Below, piece after piece: positions 23,398 to 34,780 of a DNA stretch of 64,000 bases (position 1 is its first letter; every line of letters starts with the position of its first letter). Origin of the DNA: Amyloporia xantha (lineage: Eukaryota > Basidiomycota > Agaricomycetes > Polyporales > Adustoporiaceae); assembly GCA_036971615.1 (NCBI GenBank), contig JAYKKR010000011.1, forward strand, positions 186,001 through 250,000, read 5' to 3'. The notes beneath the pieces were generated by a model. It saw nothing but the letters and a program-made list of their open reading frames with translations, made no database searches and was not told the origin of the DNA. The position numbers and the translations under genes are program-made.

Positions 23398-25453
23398 GAG
23401 GCAGTCAACAGGACGTTAAGACCAAATAGGAGGATAGTTTCTTGGGGAGAGTGATCCAAATCGACTTCAACGTTGCACGGCTAGTCCTGGTGTGGTGAGC
23501 AATGGCTAGGAGTGGGATATCAACACAATTAGCACTGTGAGAAAAGAATGGCAATAAACCGCATAGCGAAAGTTCAATATCAACAAACCATTCGCACGTG
23601 AGACGTGACTGAAACGAGCTCAAACTCCGGCCACAAATTAAAGCTCAATTACACCTCATTTGCAGCAGCTAGGAGTAACACAATTGAGAAGTGTCAGACG
23701 GGTGCACCTTATGCTAACCTTCGATGGGCTCGGCATCCTATTCCCACACCAATGATTGGTTGTACAGAGAAGCCTGCCCGTTCAGTCCTATTCCGCTTAT
23801 CTGAAGACCGCCGTTGTGTCGAGCACAAGATACATCCCGTTCAAATGGGCAGGCAAATATGTAACACACACTAAATCAAATAACGGCAGTTGAGTGACAC
23901 ACTTCGTTCATTGTTCCAGGATCAAATAGCGCGGAATTAGGGCCCAGAAAGTTCCACGGCTCTGAATACAACGTGATGTATTGCAAGGATACAGAAGAGC
24001 TACCCCACTTACCATTTGTGCATATCCGCCGCATCCAAGCCACGAGGTGTCAGCAGGCAAGTTTCGGAGAAGTCCTGCATATTTCCAGGGGCAGAGTTTC
24101 CGATAATCGGCTGTTTTAGTAGCGTTGAAATCCAGAGCACATCCCTTGATGCCACTGAGCGGCTACGAATGAGGCGCCGTCGGAGATTGAGGCTCTTGAA
24201 CATCATGATAAAAGGAATCATTGCTGATATTCTTGGGGTAGAATTCGTGTTTCGCGAGTGGATGCAGAGCTGCAAATAAGGATTAAGCTCGGGCGGAGTC
24301 ATAATCTTGAACGTACAGGTTACAAGCTTGAGATGTGATAGAGTATTATTCCTAAAAGGACAAATCCTGTAAAATTGCACTGTAATCGTAGTCGGTCGGG
24401 TCAAGGGGCCATGAACACAAAGAAGATAAACGCATCCAGAACGGCACCTCCACGACAGCTAATTTGCATCACTAATCTGCATCATGAAGCATACATAGCT
24501 CAAACTGTTGTGAATATCTTCGATGAAGCTTTCCAAAATATCAGCATATCTTATAAAGAGAGAACACCAGACGAAACATTGTATCAGAAGCACGGTCGAG
24601 GACTCGCGTGCAGTTGCAGTATGATTACACGCGTTAGATGCACCCCGCACCACCGCCACGGGAAGATGCGAATTAGTGAGCTTCGTTGCGCCTTCTATAG
24701 AACGAGGTGAATTGTTCAGAACAGGCACCTCGGAGCTCTCATAATGCGACTAGGCTCGGTGAGGAGCTATGGTCGGCCTAGCTCCACTCGATATCGCTAT
24801 ATCTGGAATCGGATTGAGTTGTAGCGGACCTCCATAGTAGGTGTATCCTCGATAGTACCTGAGCATGGCACGCTGTGCGTTCAAGGCTCATGCCAGAGTG
24901 TCTGAAACCAGGGTAGCACGTGATTCTCTTAGCGCTCCGACGGTCTTCTTCTCAAAATATCCCAATTCTACTCGAAGAACCTGCCTAGGGGCTAGCGCAC
25001 ACATATTCGAAGCCGCGAATGCGAAAATTTCTTTGATATGAGATGTGAGAGCTGTGATATGGTTTGACGGTCAGAAGGTAAACATGGCCGCGTTCTGTTC
25101 TAGTTCGTCTACTGACTGAACCTTCATTTATCTGCTGTGGGACTTTCAGTTATAGCTCGTCTCGTAGTGTTATACTATTGCCGCTCAGTTCATGAAATAA
25201 TTGTGCACAACCCGAAGGAGGTTAAGCTGCCGGGACCGAGTAAGTCACTTCCGGCTTTCGAGCCACTTGACATCCAACCACACCGTAGTATGCAACAAAT
25301 TGCATCCGTGCTCAATTGTGGAACACGCATGTTCCCTCCTTATCCATTGAAGGACGCTAAGCAATAATTTGAATTACGCGTAGTCATGTGGTAACGCTGT
25401 GGTTATAAGGGTACGGCTACTTTGATCTGATCATACGATCCATACCGACTATC
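23398..25453. other. No gene seen
   Basis: Short overlapping frames only; no family motif, tRNA or repeat recognised. Confidence 0.4.
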
Positions 25454-26200
25454 ATGGCGCATTCCACTCATAACGCTACTGTGAAGCCCTTTCAGCCTTG
25501 TATTTCTCCTGTCGAGAAATTCTCCGACAAATATACCAACCTACGATATCAGGTCAAAATGGCTGAGGCCGGAATCTTCGAATACAATGCAACGCTAGGT
25601 GCTGTGGCACCATTTGTATGGTACGAAAATGTCAATACCTTCCGAATTCTGGAGACCTGATGTTCTATCCAAGGCCTCTAGATTCCAAGGGCATCCGCGT
25701 TCATCCATCAGAGTGGGCAGCATATCGGATTGCACATAACTTCAAGAATCCTCAGTGTCTCTGCGGTGCCGCTTGCCCTGCTCTAAATCAACTGTTCGAG
25801 ACAAATGTATTCCTCTGGAAACCTTATGGCAGCCATGGACAATCTTATTGGGCTGCACGGTGCGCGAAGCCCGCGTGCTGCTATTTCGGTACATATATTG
25901 CTTTTCGTCGACCTATGATGTGGGCCACTGACGTCTATCTACAACAGTTCTCCTTGAAGGATTCCGCAGTATTTGGCAAGGCCCAGCGAAGCGGTACCCG
26001 CTCCGTGGCGAGTTGATCGGTGTTCTCACGTAGATTGCGAATCTAACGGATGACCCTGCAGACCAAGGAGACCAACCAGCCCATATTGAGTGTGATGCGA
26101 TAGCGGACGAGTTGTATGACATCCCAACAGTTCCAAACACACCTGAAATGCATCCTGTTGGGTCTAGCATCGGGATTGATCCATTTGATGGTGAGTTTTT
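25454..26200 (+). CDS. Small GRF-zinc-finger-like protein
   Basis: An opening exon from ATG 25454 (MAHSTHNATVKPFQP...) is followed by a frame carrying FYPRPLDSKGIRVHPSEWA and a Cys-rich block: CLCG at about 25760, then YWAARC and CCYFGTY near 25855-25890. The spacing C-x-C-G ... W-x-x-R-C ... C-x-F resembles GRF-type zinc fingers, which bind single-stranded nucleic acid in topoisomerases and nucleases and also occur alone in many small agaricomycete proteins. A further exon, ending DGGTGAGT near 26190, carries an acidic segment (DDPADQGDQPAHIECD). Exon joins are approximate. The role in this protein is not known. Confidence 0.5.
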
Positions 26201-27231
26201 GAATTTTAGCTCATAGCGGGATGATGACACTTGCTGTAACCCTGCAAACCGTACATGTAGAATGCAGACTGGACTAACGTGGCCACAATACTACAGTCGC
26301 ATAGTTCATCTTCCAGAGTACGCCTCCTGATTTCGCTGTGTCCTTATCTTGTCATTGCTGTAACTCGGTATCGGTGTCAATGTCGCTGTACATTGCTCAA
26401 TCATTCTACATGTATATCTCAACTGAGTGAGTGAGTGAGCGAGCGAGTGAGCCAGCACCAATCTGCATTGATACTGCATCAAAATTGGCAATAGCACCTT
26501 TCTCCAACCTCGGTTGTCGGAGACATCTGAATCTCAAAAACCCAATCATGAGTAGCAAGTTGATGGCCACTCCCTCAACACGGACTCTGACTGCCAGGGG
26601 ATACTACGGGATAACTCTGGAAGTTCTCAATTCCGAAAGGTAGTTGCATGCCGAAACAAATTGTATACAAGGAGCATTGCATTTGGAGCATACTTTGGAG
26701 CATACACAAGTTTCCCCAGAGAGAGCAGAGTAAATCCGGTGCAGAAATAGGAAGTGGTTTTTACAATATTCTTGGGATATCTCGCGTCAGAAATCGGTGG
26801 TTTTAAGATATATAGTACAGGTCCATTTTCACGACACAGGGCGTGCAAAATCCATCAACGCTATTTCAAGAGACAACTCGAAGTTTGCATGCCCTGCCTA
26901 GAAGCACGTCCAACCCTTCTACAGTTTCCGTGAGCTATACAATACTCATCCCAGCGCATGTGTAGGAGAATCAGGTTGATCATCGCCAGCGCAGAGCGAC
27001 GTACGCATCTGCAATACTCAGCAGTCGGCAAATGCAACGGAAAGTTCGGAACTGGTCACGCACATCAGCATGACAACTGCGTTCTCCTTGCTCGTGGCCC
27101 GGAGACTTTGAAAAACGTTGAGAACTCCTTGTACAAGGACAGGGGTAAACATACCTCACTACATAAGGATTTCGACGTGAGACATTAGATATACGAAGCA
27201 TTGAACGGCAATCTATCAGAGCGCAGATGAC
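26201..27231. other. No gene seen; short TGAG microsatellite
   Basis: A (TGAG/CGAG)n tract lies at about 26424-26452. The word TTTGGAGCATAC is repeated near 26680-26705. No coding motif recognised. Confidence 0.45.
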
Positions 27232-28223
27232 TTACAAAGACTCAGACTGAACTTCCATGTAATCAGATAAATGACAGACGGCGCGGCACGCAACGATCTG
27301 AATTAAACAATATCGATGTAAACGGTTTTGTCGTAGTCAAATCACCACTTACAGTAGAGCTTATCACGGCAGGAAAATCAAACATGTTTCCCATAACCGT
27401 GTTCATATTCACACACACAAATACCGTTGCAACCAGGTTGACTGTGAAGCTAATCCTGGACTATAAGTTAAGTTGATAACATAGAGCATATGGAGGTGCT
27501 CACGCAACGACAAAATATACCAGTTCATCTCGAAATAGAAGTTTTACCAACTGGGTACGTCGATTCCAGCCCTGTAGCTTGATCATGGTGAGGATCAAGA
27601 TGAGCACGTCCAAAGCCATGGAGTAGATGTAAGCTGCTGCCCTGACGGAATTGTTGACACGGCTGATGGTACAGCCAGATCCTGCGGCCCAGTTTGCGTC
27701 GACCATACTATCTACAAGTGGGACGTATCTTAATTCCGCAGCAATGTATTTATCAGACGCCATACCTTGTAAAATCAGAGACCAATGGCCGAGTAGAGCG
27801 AACACAAGAAGTGCCGCGATTGGTGTACTCTCTGACCATAACACCATCCTGGAGCAGCACCGATGCATGTTTATGAACTCGAAGGAGATGTCTTGAAACA
27901 TACTCACGTGCGTGTACATAGATTTATGCTTGCAAATCCAGCTGCCGCATTCCCTACAAGCTGGCGCCGCTCGATTTCGGCTGCGTTTCGGAGTGAGGAA
28001 TAAGGCAGTGATTCACCTGAACAAAAATGTAGAGACTTCTACAATTGACCTCTCTGTCGAGAAGCAGTAAATCTAAATTACAAAACGTCTGAAGCCCAGT
28101 TTGGACTTACGAATTTGCGTTGAATCCAGCTAACCTGGTGAATTGGGAGTCATGTAAGTATTCTCAGTGCATTCCTTTGCATTCATTAGGTATTTACATA
28201 CATGCCGACCAAAGCAAATAGAA

Positions 28224-28232
28224 GGCAGTACC
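28224..28232. repeat. Left 9-bp target-site duplication
   Basis: GGCAGTACC, identical to 31654-31662 and directly oriented. Removing one copy with the element restores the exon frame. Confidence 0.9.
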
Positions 28233-28560
28233 AGCTGCTTATGTACTAATGGTGCACCAACTGACGGATGGGCCTACGGACGCTTATGCACCAGGCAGCG
28301 CTTCTGCCTGGCCACTGGTGCATCAATCCCTGGGCTACCTCCGGACCCTCCGGGGCCTCCTCCCTTTCGCCGTAGGGCACCCCCCGGCATCACGGCTTAT
28401 TACTATATCTGGTAGCTATAGCTCTGGTCATTACTTTTATAGTGCAATATATATTTCGGGTGCCACAGGCTTACCTGGGCACCGAAAAATGGACAAAAAT
28501 GGTAATAAAAACATATTTTTATTTTTGATTCAGTAGCTACGGGTACAGCGGTACGGGAAT
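28233..28560 (+). repeat. Left terminal inverted repeat
   Basis: Pairs with 31315-31653. It contains sub-palindromes (TTGGTGCACCAA at the rim, ATGCACCAGG and CCTGGTGCAT-type words further in) and a conserved inner block around GCCACAGGCTTACCTGGGCACC near 28460-28485, written here in two parts: GCCACAGGCT and TGGGCACC. Confidence 0.88.
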
Positions 28561-29340
28561 CTATATACGGTAATACGTCCAGTGAACGCGCGCAGGCGGA
28601 GGGAACAGCATGGCGCGCACGGGCGGGACAGCGTGTACGGCGGGGGCAGCGCGTACCGGCAGGGGCAGCGCATACGGCGGGGGCAGGGGCAGCGTGCACG
28701 GGCGGGGGCAGGGGTAGCGTATACGGCGGGGGCAGCGTGTACGCACAGGGGCAGCGTGTACGGGCGGGGCTGCACAGCGTGTATGGGCGAGCGGCCGGCG
28801 TGCAGCGGACGAGCGAGCAGCGGATGGATGGGCAGCGGGCGTGCAGCGGACGGGCAGGGACAGCGTGTGCGGGCAGGGACAGCGTGTGCGGGCAGGGACA
28901 GCGTGTGCGGGCAGGCGCAGCGTGCAGGGGCGGCGCGACGAGCGAGCAGCGAGCGGCGGACGAGCGAGCAGCGGACGAGCAAGCGGACGAGCAAGCGGAC
29001 GAGCAAGCGGCGGACGAGCGGCGGACGAGCGAGCGGTGGACGTGCTGATGTGCAGCGGGCGTGCTGGCAAGCAGCGGAAGGGCGAGTGGCAGGGGTGCAG
29101 CGTAAGGGCGAGCGGCGGACGGGCGAGCGGCGGGGGTGCGAGCAGCGGACAGGACGGGCGAGGGGCAGGGGTGCAGCAGACGGGCGAGCGGCGGGGGTGC
29201 AGCAGACGGGCGAGCGGCGGGGGTGCAGCGGACGGGCGAGCGGCGGGGGTGCAGCGGACGGGCGAGCGGCGCGGGGCAGACGTTGAGGGGCAGGGGAGTG
29301 GGCAGGGAGTGGGCAGGGTGTGGGCCATGCAGGGTTGAAT
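28560..29340 (-). repeat. G-rich minisatellite arm of copy 2
   Basis: Strongly strand-skewed. Near 29150-29280 a 26-base unit (GACGGGCGAGCGGCGGGG followed by GTGCAGCR) is repeated about four times, and simpler GGCAGCG, GACGAGCAAGCG words fill the rest. Open in several frames on both strands; judged non-coding. Runs of G on the plus strand could form quadruplexes. Confidence 0.85.
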
Positions 29341-29394
29341 GCCGTCAGGCTGGGGCTGCAGACAGCCAGTCAGTGACTGAAGAATATTAAAGAA

Positions 29395-30330
29395 TGTTAA
29401 AAGACTCACTTTATGACGCTGCTCGCGGGCAGCAGCGGGACGTCGTCAGCGTTGTGGACGACGTCGAGGAGACGACCAACGGTGACGCGGCGCCGTTGGC
29501 GCGCATTGCGGGAACAGCCGAAATGCCCGATTTGGGCATGTGGCTGAACTCTTGCTCGTGCTGCTCAGCGAGTACGACGCTCCTGAGCAAATATCTTCGG
29601 TAAATAACCTATGGATAGTAATTAGCATGTATATAATAGTATGTGTTTCAGTTATTTCCATTATTCTCCTCTTCCTCAGGGAGATATAAACAAAACATGT
29701 CTATTTAGGCTCCAGAATAGTCAGAAATCGGCATATTTTGGTAAATAGTATGAGCACTAACCTTTGCATTAGTAGTATGAATAAAGCCCAGTAGTATAGA
29801 GTATATAATTATACCACCTATCCAGATTTGGTGAGGATAGGTAAGCGGGTGCAGCCGCAATGTTCGAAACAGCCGTGTAGTAGGCTGGCGCACATTTCGA
29901 GCCTCGAGTCGCGCCTGGCTGAGCGCGCCGCCTGATTGGCTGCGCCAGGCCTCGGCCGACTCGGGACTCTTCCTGTGCATGCACTCTTCATCGTGCATCC
30001 CTCAGATTTGGTAAGTCTATTCTAATACTAATTTACTGTTCTAATCCAAATTCTTGAGGAGATTGAGGCACTCAATAGTGCCTCAGTCGCCTTAAGACGG
30101 ATGTAAGACGAATGTAAGACGAATCAGACGCCTTCCATAACGAGCAGGCCGGCACTTCCCGGACTGGCCAATGGTGACGCGTCACCCTTGGTGTCTTCTC
30201 GACGACGACCACGACGACGACCTCGTCGTCTCGTCGTCCCGCTGCTGCCTGTGAGCAGCGTCAAAAAAGGTGAGTCTCTCTTTTTGTCTCTATAAGTTTT
30301 GACACTACTGACCTAGTGTTTTCCAGCTCT
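29395..30330. repeat. Inverted core of copy 2
   Basis: The core is itself an imperfect inverted repeat. GACTCACTTTATGACGCTGC with CGGGCAGCAGCGGGACG at 29403-29445 pairs with the complement of CGTCCCGCTGCTGCC and GTGAGCAGCGTCAAAAAAGG at 30232-30272. Each side carries a GTGAGTC word followed 40-60 bases later, reading outward, by a TNCTGAC and CAG sequence, which looks like an intron leading into each C-rich arm. Confidence 0.75.
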
Positions 30331-30359
30331 GACAACGCCGTCAGTGGCCCCAGCCGTCA

Positions 30360-31310
30360 ATGTCGCTGCGCTGCGCGTCAGCACCCTCCCCTCTCGCTGC
30401 CCCCGCCCTCTCGCCATCTCCATCCCTCCCACCGTCCCCGTTGCACATCCGCCGTCCGCTGGAAGCGCGCCGTCCCCGCTGGAAGCGCGCCGTCCTCGCT
30501 GCACACGCGCCGTCCTCGCTGCACATCCGCCGTCCCTATTGCACATACGCCGTCCCTGCTGCACACGCGCCGTCCTCGCTCGCCTGTCCCTGCTTCCCTG
30601 CTCACTCGCCCGATCCCCCTCGCTTCCCCGCCCCTGCGCGCTCGCTCGATCTGCGCTCGATCCCCCATCCGCGCTTGCTCGCTCGATCTGCGCTCGCTCC
30701 GTCCGCGCTTGCTCAATCCCCTGTCCGCGCTCACTCAATCCCCTGTCTGCGCTCGCTCGCTCCCCCCGTCCGCGCTTGCTCGGTCCCCCACCCCGCTCAC
30801 TTCCCCGCCCCTGCGCCCTCGCTGCCCGCTCGCTCAATCCGCGCTCAATCCGCGCTCGCTGCCCCGTCCCTGCTCGCTGCGCCCTCGCTCAATCCGCGCT
30901 CACTGCCCCGTCCGCGCTCACTGCCCCGTCCGCGCTCGCTGCCCCGTCCGCGCTCACTCGATCCGCGCTCGCTCCCCCGCCCCTGCTGGCTCAATCCGCG
31001 CTCGCTCACTCAATCCGCGCTCGCTCACTCAATCCGCGCTCGCTCCCCCGCCCCTGCTGGCTCAATCCGCGCTCGCTCCCCCGCCCCTGCTGGCTCGATC
31101 CGCGCGCGCTTCCCCGTCCGCGCTCGCTCCCCCGCCCCTGCTTGCTCTCTCGATCCCCTGTCCGCGCTCGCTTCCCCGTCCGCGCTCGCTCCCCCACCCC
31201 TGCTCGCTCGCTCGATTCCCTGCCCCCGCTCGCTCGCCCGATCCCCGGCTACGTTCGGTTCCCCGTCGGCGCTCGCTCGAGCTGTGCTCGCACGCTGGCT
31301 CGCCCCCCGT
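30360..31310 (+). repeat. C-rich minisatellite arm of copy 2
   Basis: Repeats of CTCGCTCCCCCGCCCCTG with GCTCAATCCGCG in irregular units near 33 bases, clearest at 30960-31130. Sequence words are unlike the left arm of the same element, although both arms are C-rich when read outward from the core. Confidence 0.85.
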
Positions 31311-31314
31311 TATT

Positions 31315-31653
31315 TACAATGTTTCATATTTGTATTGCTGTAGCCTGTAGCTACAGAAGAAAAATTAAAAATCTATTTTTTCCCTATTTTAATACAATTT
31401 TTAGTGCCCAAATGAGTCTGTGGCATCAAAATACAAATTTCGCTGTAGATTAAGGCCTTTATAATAGATACTTACTACATATGGTAATAAGCCGTGATGC
31501 CGAGGGGACCCTACGGCGAAAGGGAGGAGGCCCCGGAGGGTCCGGAGGTAGCCCAGGGATTGATGCACCAGTGGCCAGGCAGAAGCGCTGCCTGGTGCAT
31601 AACCGTCCGTAGGCCTATCCGTCAGTTGGTGCACCAGGTATACATAAGTTGGT
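31315..31653 (-). repeat. Right terminal inverted repeat
   Basis: Reverse complement counterpart of 28233-28560. The outer 170 bases are about 95 percent alike, the inner part more diverged. Confidence 0.88.
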
Positions 31654-31662
31654 GGCAGTACC
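31654..31662. repeat. Right 9-bp target-site duplication
   Basis: GGCAGTACC, identical to 28224-28232. On the minus strand it encodes R-Y-C within a membrane helix of the interrupted gene. Confidence 0.9.
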
Positions 31663-32019
31663 TCCCCGCCAAATAGAATACCTACAATGACGACGGCGTT
31701 AGTATTGCCGAGTTTCAAAGGATTCGAAGTCTTTACCAATGACCACCGAAAGGTCTTCCTTGTGAATATCATTTTCCACTCATAGTCGACGGAGAGGACA
31801 ACTTCCCAGCTTGTATGAAATGTAAAAATCATCAGAAGAGTGAACCGCGCGATGAAAAGCATGACCTACAAGTACAAACCTGCTAACACATATGATACCT
31901 TGATGAAAGCATCTTCGTTTTGCAAAGTAAGTTAGGCTGTGGAATGGTGGCCTTAGGGATTCAAACCCGGACTCACCTGTGTCGAGATGGATTTGCGTAA
32001 TCGACGACCACTGAGGCAT

Positions 32020-34780
32020 GTTCAAATCAACCAGATAGGATGAGAAGACGCGGAATGGGTGTAAAGAGCTTGGACTGTTTAGGCGGTAAGCGGCACGAAG
32101 ATATGCCACTCGATCGAATGGACTGTAGTTTCACTAGATGTTATTAGGAAAAAGATCTCCCTTCCCAGACTATTCGGGCGGCCACTCCACTGCGCGTTAG
32201 TCACTTACCTGATGACGCATGCTCGTTTGTGCTCGGGTCCTATTAGCCACCTCCGACACTAAGTTGTACCACATAAGATTCTGCTACGCGGGAAAATTTA
32301 CCCGTACTCTCTTCACATAGACGTCGAATATCGCCAGCGCCCCCTTGTTGCCATATAGCCGGTCAAATCTACTACACCTGATCACGGCGTGAAATCGCAA
32401 TTCTCGTAACCTGGATTGGTAATAAAGATAATCTGAAATTACGCGGGGGCAAGGCTAGACGCTAGAAACAGGGGCAATGCCGCCACCAAGAGAATGGTAC
32501 CAGGGCACCGCAGTATGCAGGGTCGCGACTGTCAAGCTCCGCAAGGGTGAGAACGCGTTCCAGAAACAAACGTGTCCGACGTACCGCATCGACACAATTG
32601 TACACGCGATGACTGAATCTCTCCTTTTCTGTGAACGCCCAACTCCATCTTCTATGTCGATAGAGACCACGAACGGACTCATGCAAAGCTTTGCATCAAA
32701 GTTCGATCTTCATTCAATCCGACAGTCAATACTGAGGGAACAAATCACTGGAGTGCATGTTTTCCGGATGCCGCTATGGTGAGACGAACTGAGAAATTCA
32801 GCTCGCCGCTTTTCTCAGGTAGGCAGACTTGAAATCGTTACCTTGTAGAGGGAGGCGAGGACGGTAGCAATAATTTGCCGCTGAGAAATGTGGAATGCAA
32901 CCACTGTAATCGAAGCCTTAGTAGCTGAACCTGAACTCCTGCCCAACGACACCAGACACGGCTCTACTGATACTTATTCTGTGATGCTTGAGCTGCAAAT
33001 GAAAGTACTAGTGATATCTTTCAATGCGGGAGTTCTGGCCGTCCGTATTGAAAGCATGATTTCAAAGTCCGATTATGCCTTTTCGGACGAGTGGCTAACC
33101 ATACGCGCAGTCAGGGGTGAAGGAGGACGAACCTCCCTTCTATGCTCAGACGACTGAGAGAATAAATATTCATGTTCTCAAGATTTCTTGTAGTACTGCT
33201 TTGTTGCAAACCGACCAGGCTGGCCATCTATATACCAAGAGGAGCTCGCCGAAGATGATCTATCGCAAATTGCTCGATCAACCCCTTATTATTTCGTTCG
33301 ATTAGATCCTGGAGTTCAAGTACACACACCTTTGTCGAATTGCACAATAGTCGATGTTGGCGGCGGCCCTGGGTGATCAGTCAACCAATTCAACTTCCGG
33401 GGAGGTTCCACCGTGCCACCTGGTACGGGTCCCGTGACCCAATTGGGGTTCGATTTTGTGCTACACTTCCTCTCTGTACCATATCCTTTGACCCGAGATA
33501 TCCTGTCCGAGATTTCGCCTCTCCCCGCTCTGGGATTCCGAATTGAATACTACACAGTCCATATTAGCGACTGGCCACGAGTCTGGACGTCCGTGTCTTG
33601 GCTCTAATTCTGTAGCGATGATATTGCGGACGAGAGGACAGGTACGTTCCTCATTTGTACGTCGTGGTGGAGGTCTTTTATGAATAGGTTACGAGTTAGA
33701 ACACCATTAGTCTGCGCTTTCAAGATGGTTATGTTTTATCATGAGGTGAGATAGTGTCGTATGATTCGAAAAGGTCTAATCTCTATATGACCGAGTCGTG
33801 CCAGTGCAGCGGGAGATAGTCGTTCTCATCTTCTCTACATGGATCACATCGAACCCATGGCCATTTGAATCACGATCACTCTGAGTCTGGGAATTGAGTG
33901 AAAAGTACAGCGCTATACATTGATCTTATATCATCATGGTCGCGATAAGCTTACCCGCTACAGTAGGTTGTCTTTGCGATACTCGGATCCCCACCCTACC
34001 GCTCAATAACAATGATTGCTCCCAGAGGCATGGTGTGGTGAGGTCACGCTAGTGGAACGAACCCGGTTGGTAAAACCATACTTGCGACGTCACTCCCACA
34101 TCAAAAATGTGGCAGGTTAGCATTCCGCCGGAGAAACCCATCGATTGTTCCATACGCATTGTCTCCGCTCGTAATATCGATCTCTGCTTCTATGAACGTT
34201 TGCACGAGGTCACTGGACTTTATCATGACCTAGACTATGCCTTCTTAGTGTCGCGGCTGATAGCTTGCACGTGTGCGTGGTGAGACGTGAGCGTATTCGA
34301 AGACACGTCTCCGTGCGCCTAAACCAGATCTAATCCTCTGCATCATACCTTCACCTTGTTGCGACTCACGCCAGCGGCAAAGAGCTGCAACACTTATACT
34401 TTAACATCAAGAATATGACTTGCAAGAAAGGGGTACCACTTGCCAAGGTGCCGTACTACTTCTATCACACCCGATCGCCTGCCGCTTACTAGAATGGAAC
34501 AGAATTCGCGTCGACGACAGCGGGTGAATGTCAGAAGATCTAATCATTCATCGAGCCCCACTAGGTCCTATCAGAAACTAGGAAACTCGAGGGCGGTTCA
34601 AACCTCAAGAGCCATGCTTTTCGATAAGGACTCGACACGTAACCCCCCCTTTGTCGGCGCATCGAAGGCGGAAGGGCTTTGTAGATGGCCTGACAAGATT
34701 TTGGGTGAAGATAAATTTCGCAAGGTCAGCCATCCATCTAGGTTTCCATCAGGATCAGGAGAATTGGCTGATTGATCATC
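32020..34780. other. No gene seen
   Basis: Promoter side of the seven-helix gene at the left, and short frames on both strands. The frame at 33413-33607 (ITEISPLPALGFRIEYYT-like) has protein-like composition but no family that I know. Confidence 0.4.

Larger units (their letters stand above)
28233..31653 (-). mobile_element. Complete non-autonomous Mutator-like element, copy 2 (3421 bp)
   Basis: Flanked by 9-bp direct repeats and bounded by inverted termini of about 330 bases. The outermost bases differ slightly (AGCTGCTTATG left, ACCAACTTATG right), then match strongly through GGTGCACCAACTGACGGAT and on to a GCCACAG...GGGCAC block. A 9-bp duplication with long TIRs is the hallmark of Mutator-like elements; the family name is inferred from this alone. 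Inside are a G-rich arm (28560-29340), a core (29395-30330) and a C-rich arm (30360-31310). No MuDR transposase, zinc finger or other domain is present, so it must be moved in trans. It interrupts the seven-helix gene. Confidence 0.9.
27232..32019 (-). pseudogene. Seven-helix membrane protein gene split by a transposon
   Basis: A basidiomycete seven-helix membrane protein of unknown ligand. Start Met at 32019 (MPQWSSITQIHLDT), donor GTGAGT at 31976, small exon AFIK, then VMLFIARFTLLMIFTFHTSWE and DYEWKMIFTRKTFRWSL, intron GTAAAG...TTGTAG, then an exon reading VFYLAGRY up to the transposon junction at 31653. Beyond the element (28223 on) the frame resumes CLLFALVGM, then introns GTATGT and GTAAGT, RNAAEIERRQLVGNAAAGFA, SINLCTRT, ALLVFALLGHWSLILQG, GCTISRVNNSV, AAYIYSMALDVLILILTMIK, QLVKLLFRDELVYFVVA, FTVNLVATVFVCVN, and IVACRAVCHLSDYMEV with stop TAA at 27232-27234. 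Every block is in family order and I see no other break. The gene was intact until the insertion. Confidence 0.9.

Noticed and set aside
30313..31453. Three overlapping frames of about 330-370 residues, Pro/Ser/Leu/Arg-rich
   Set aside because: The same compositional effect in the right arm of copy 2. No codon-level signal favours one frame.
28233..31653. LTR retrotransposon
   Set aside because: The ends are inverted, not direct. No primer-binding site, polypurine tract, reverse transcriptase or integrase, and the target duplication is 9 bases instead of 4-6.
31955..31985. tRNA-like TpsiC arm (GGGTTTGAATCCC on the minus strand)
   Set aside because: It lies in intron 1 of the seven-helix gene, and no acceptor stem, D-arm or anticodon arm fits around it.
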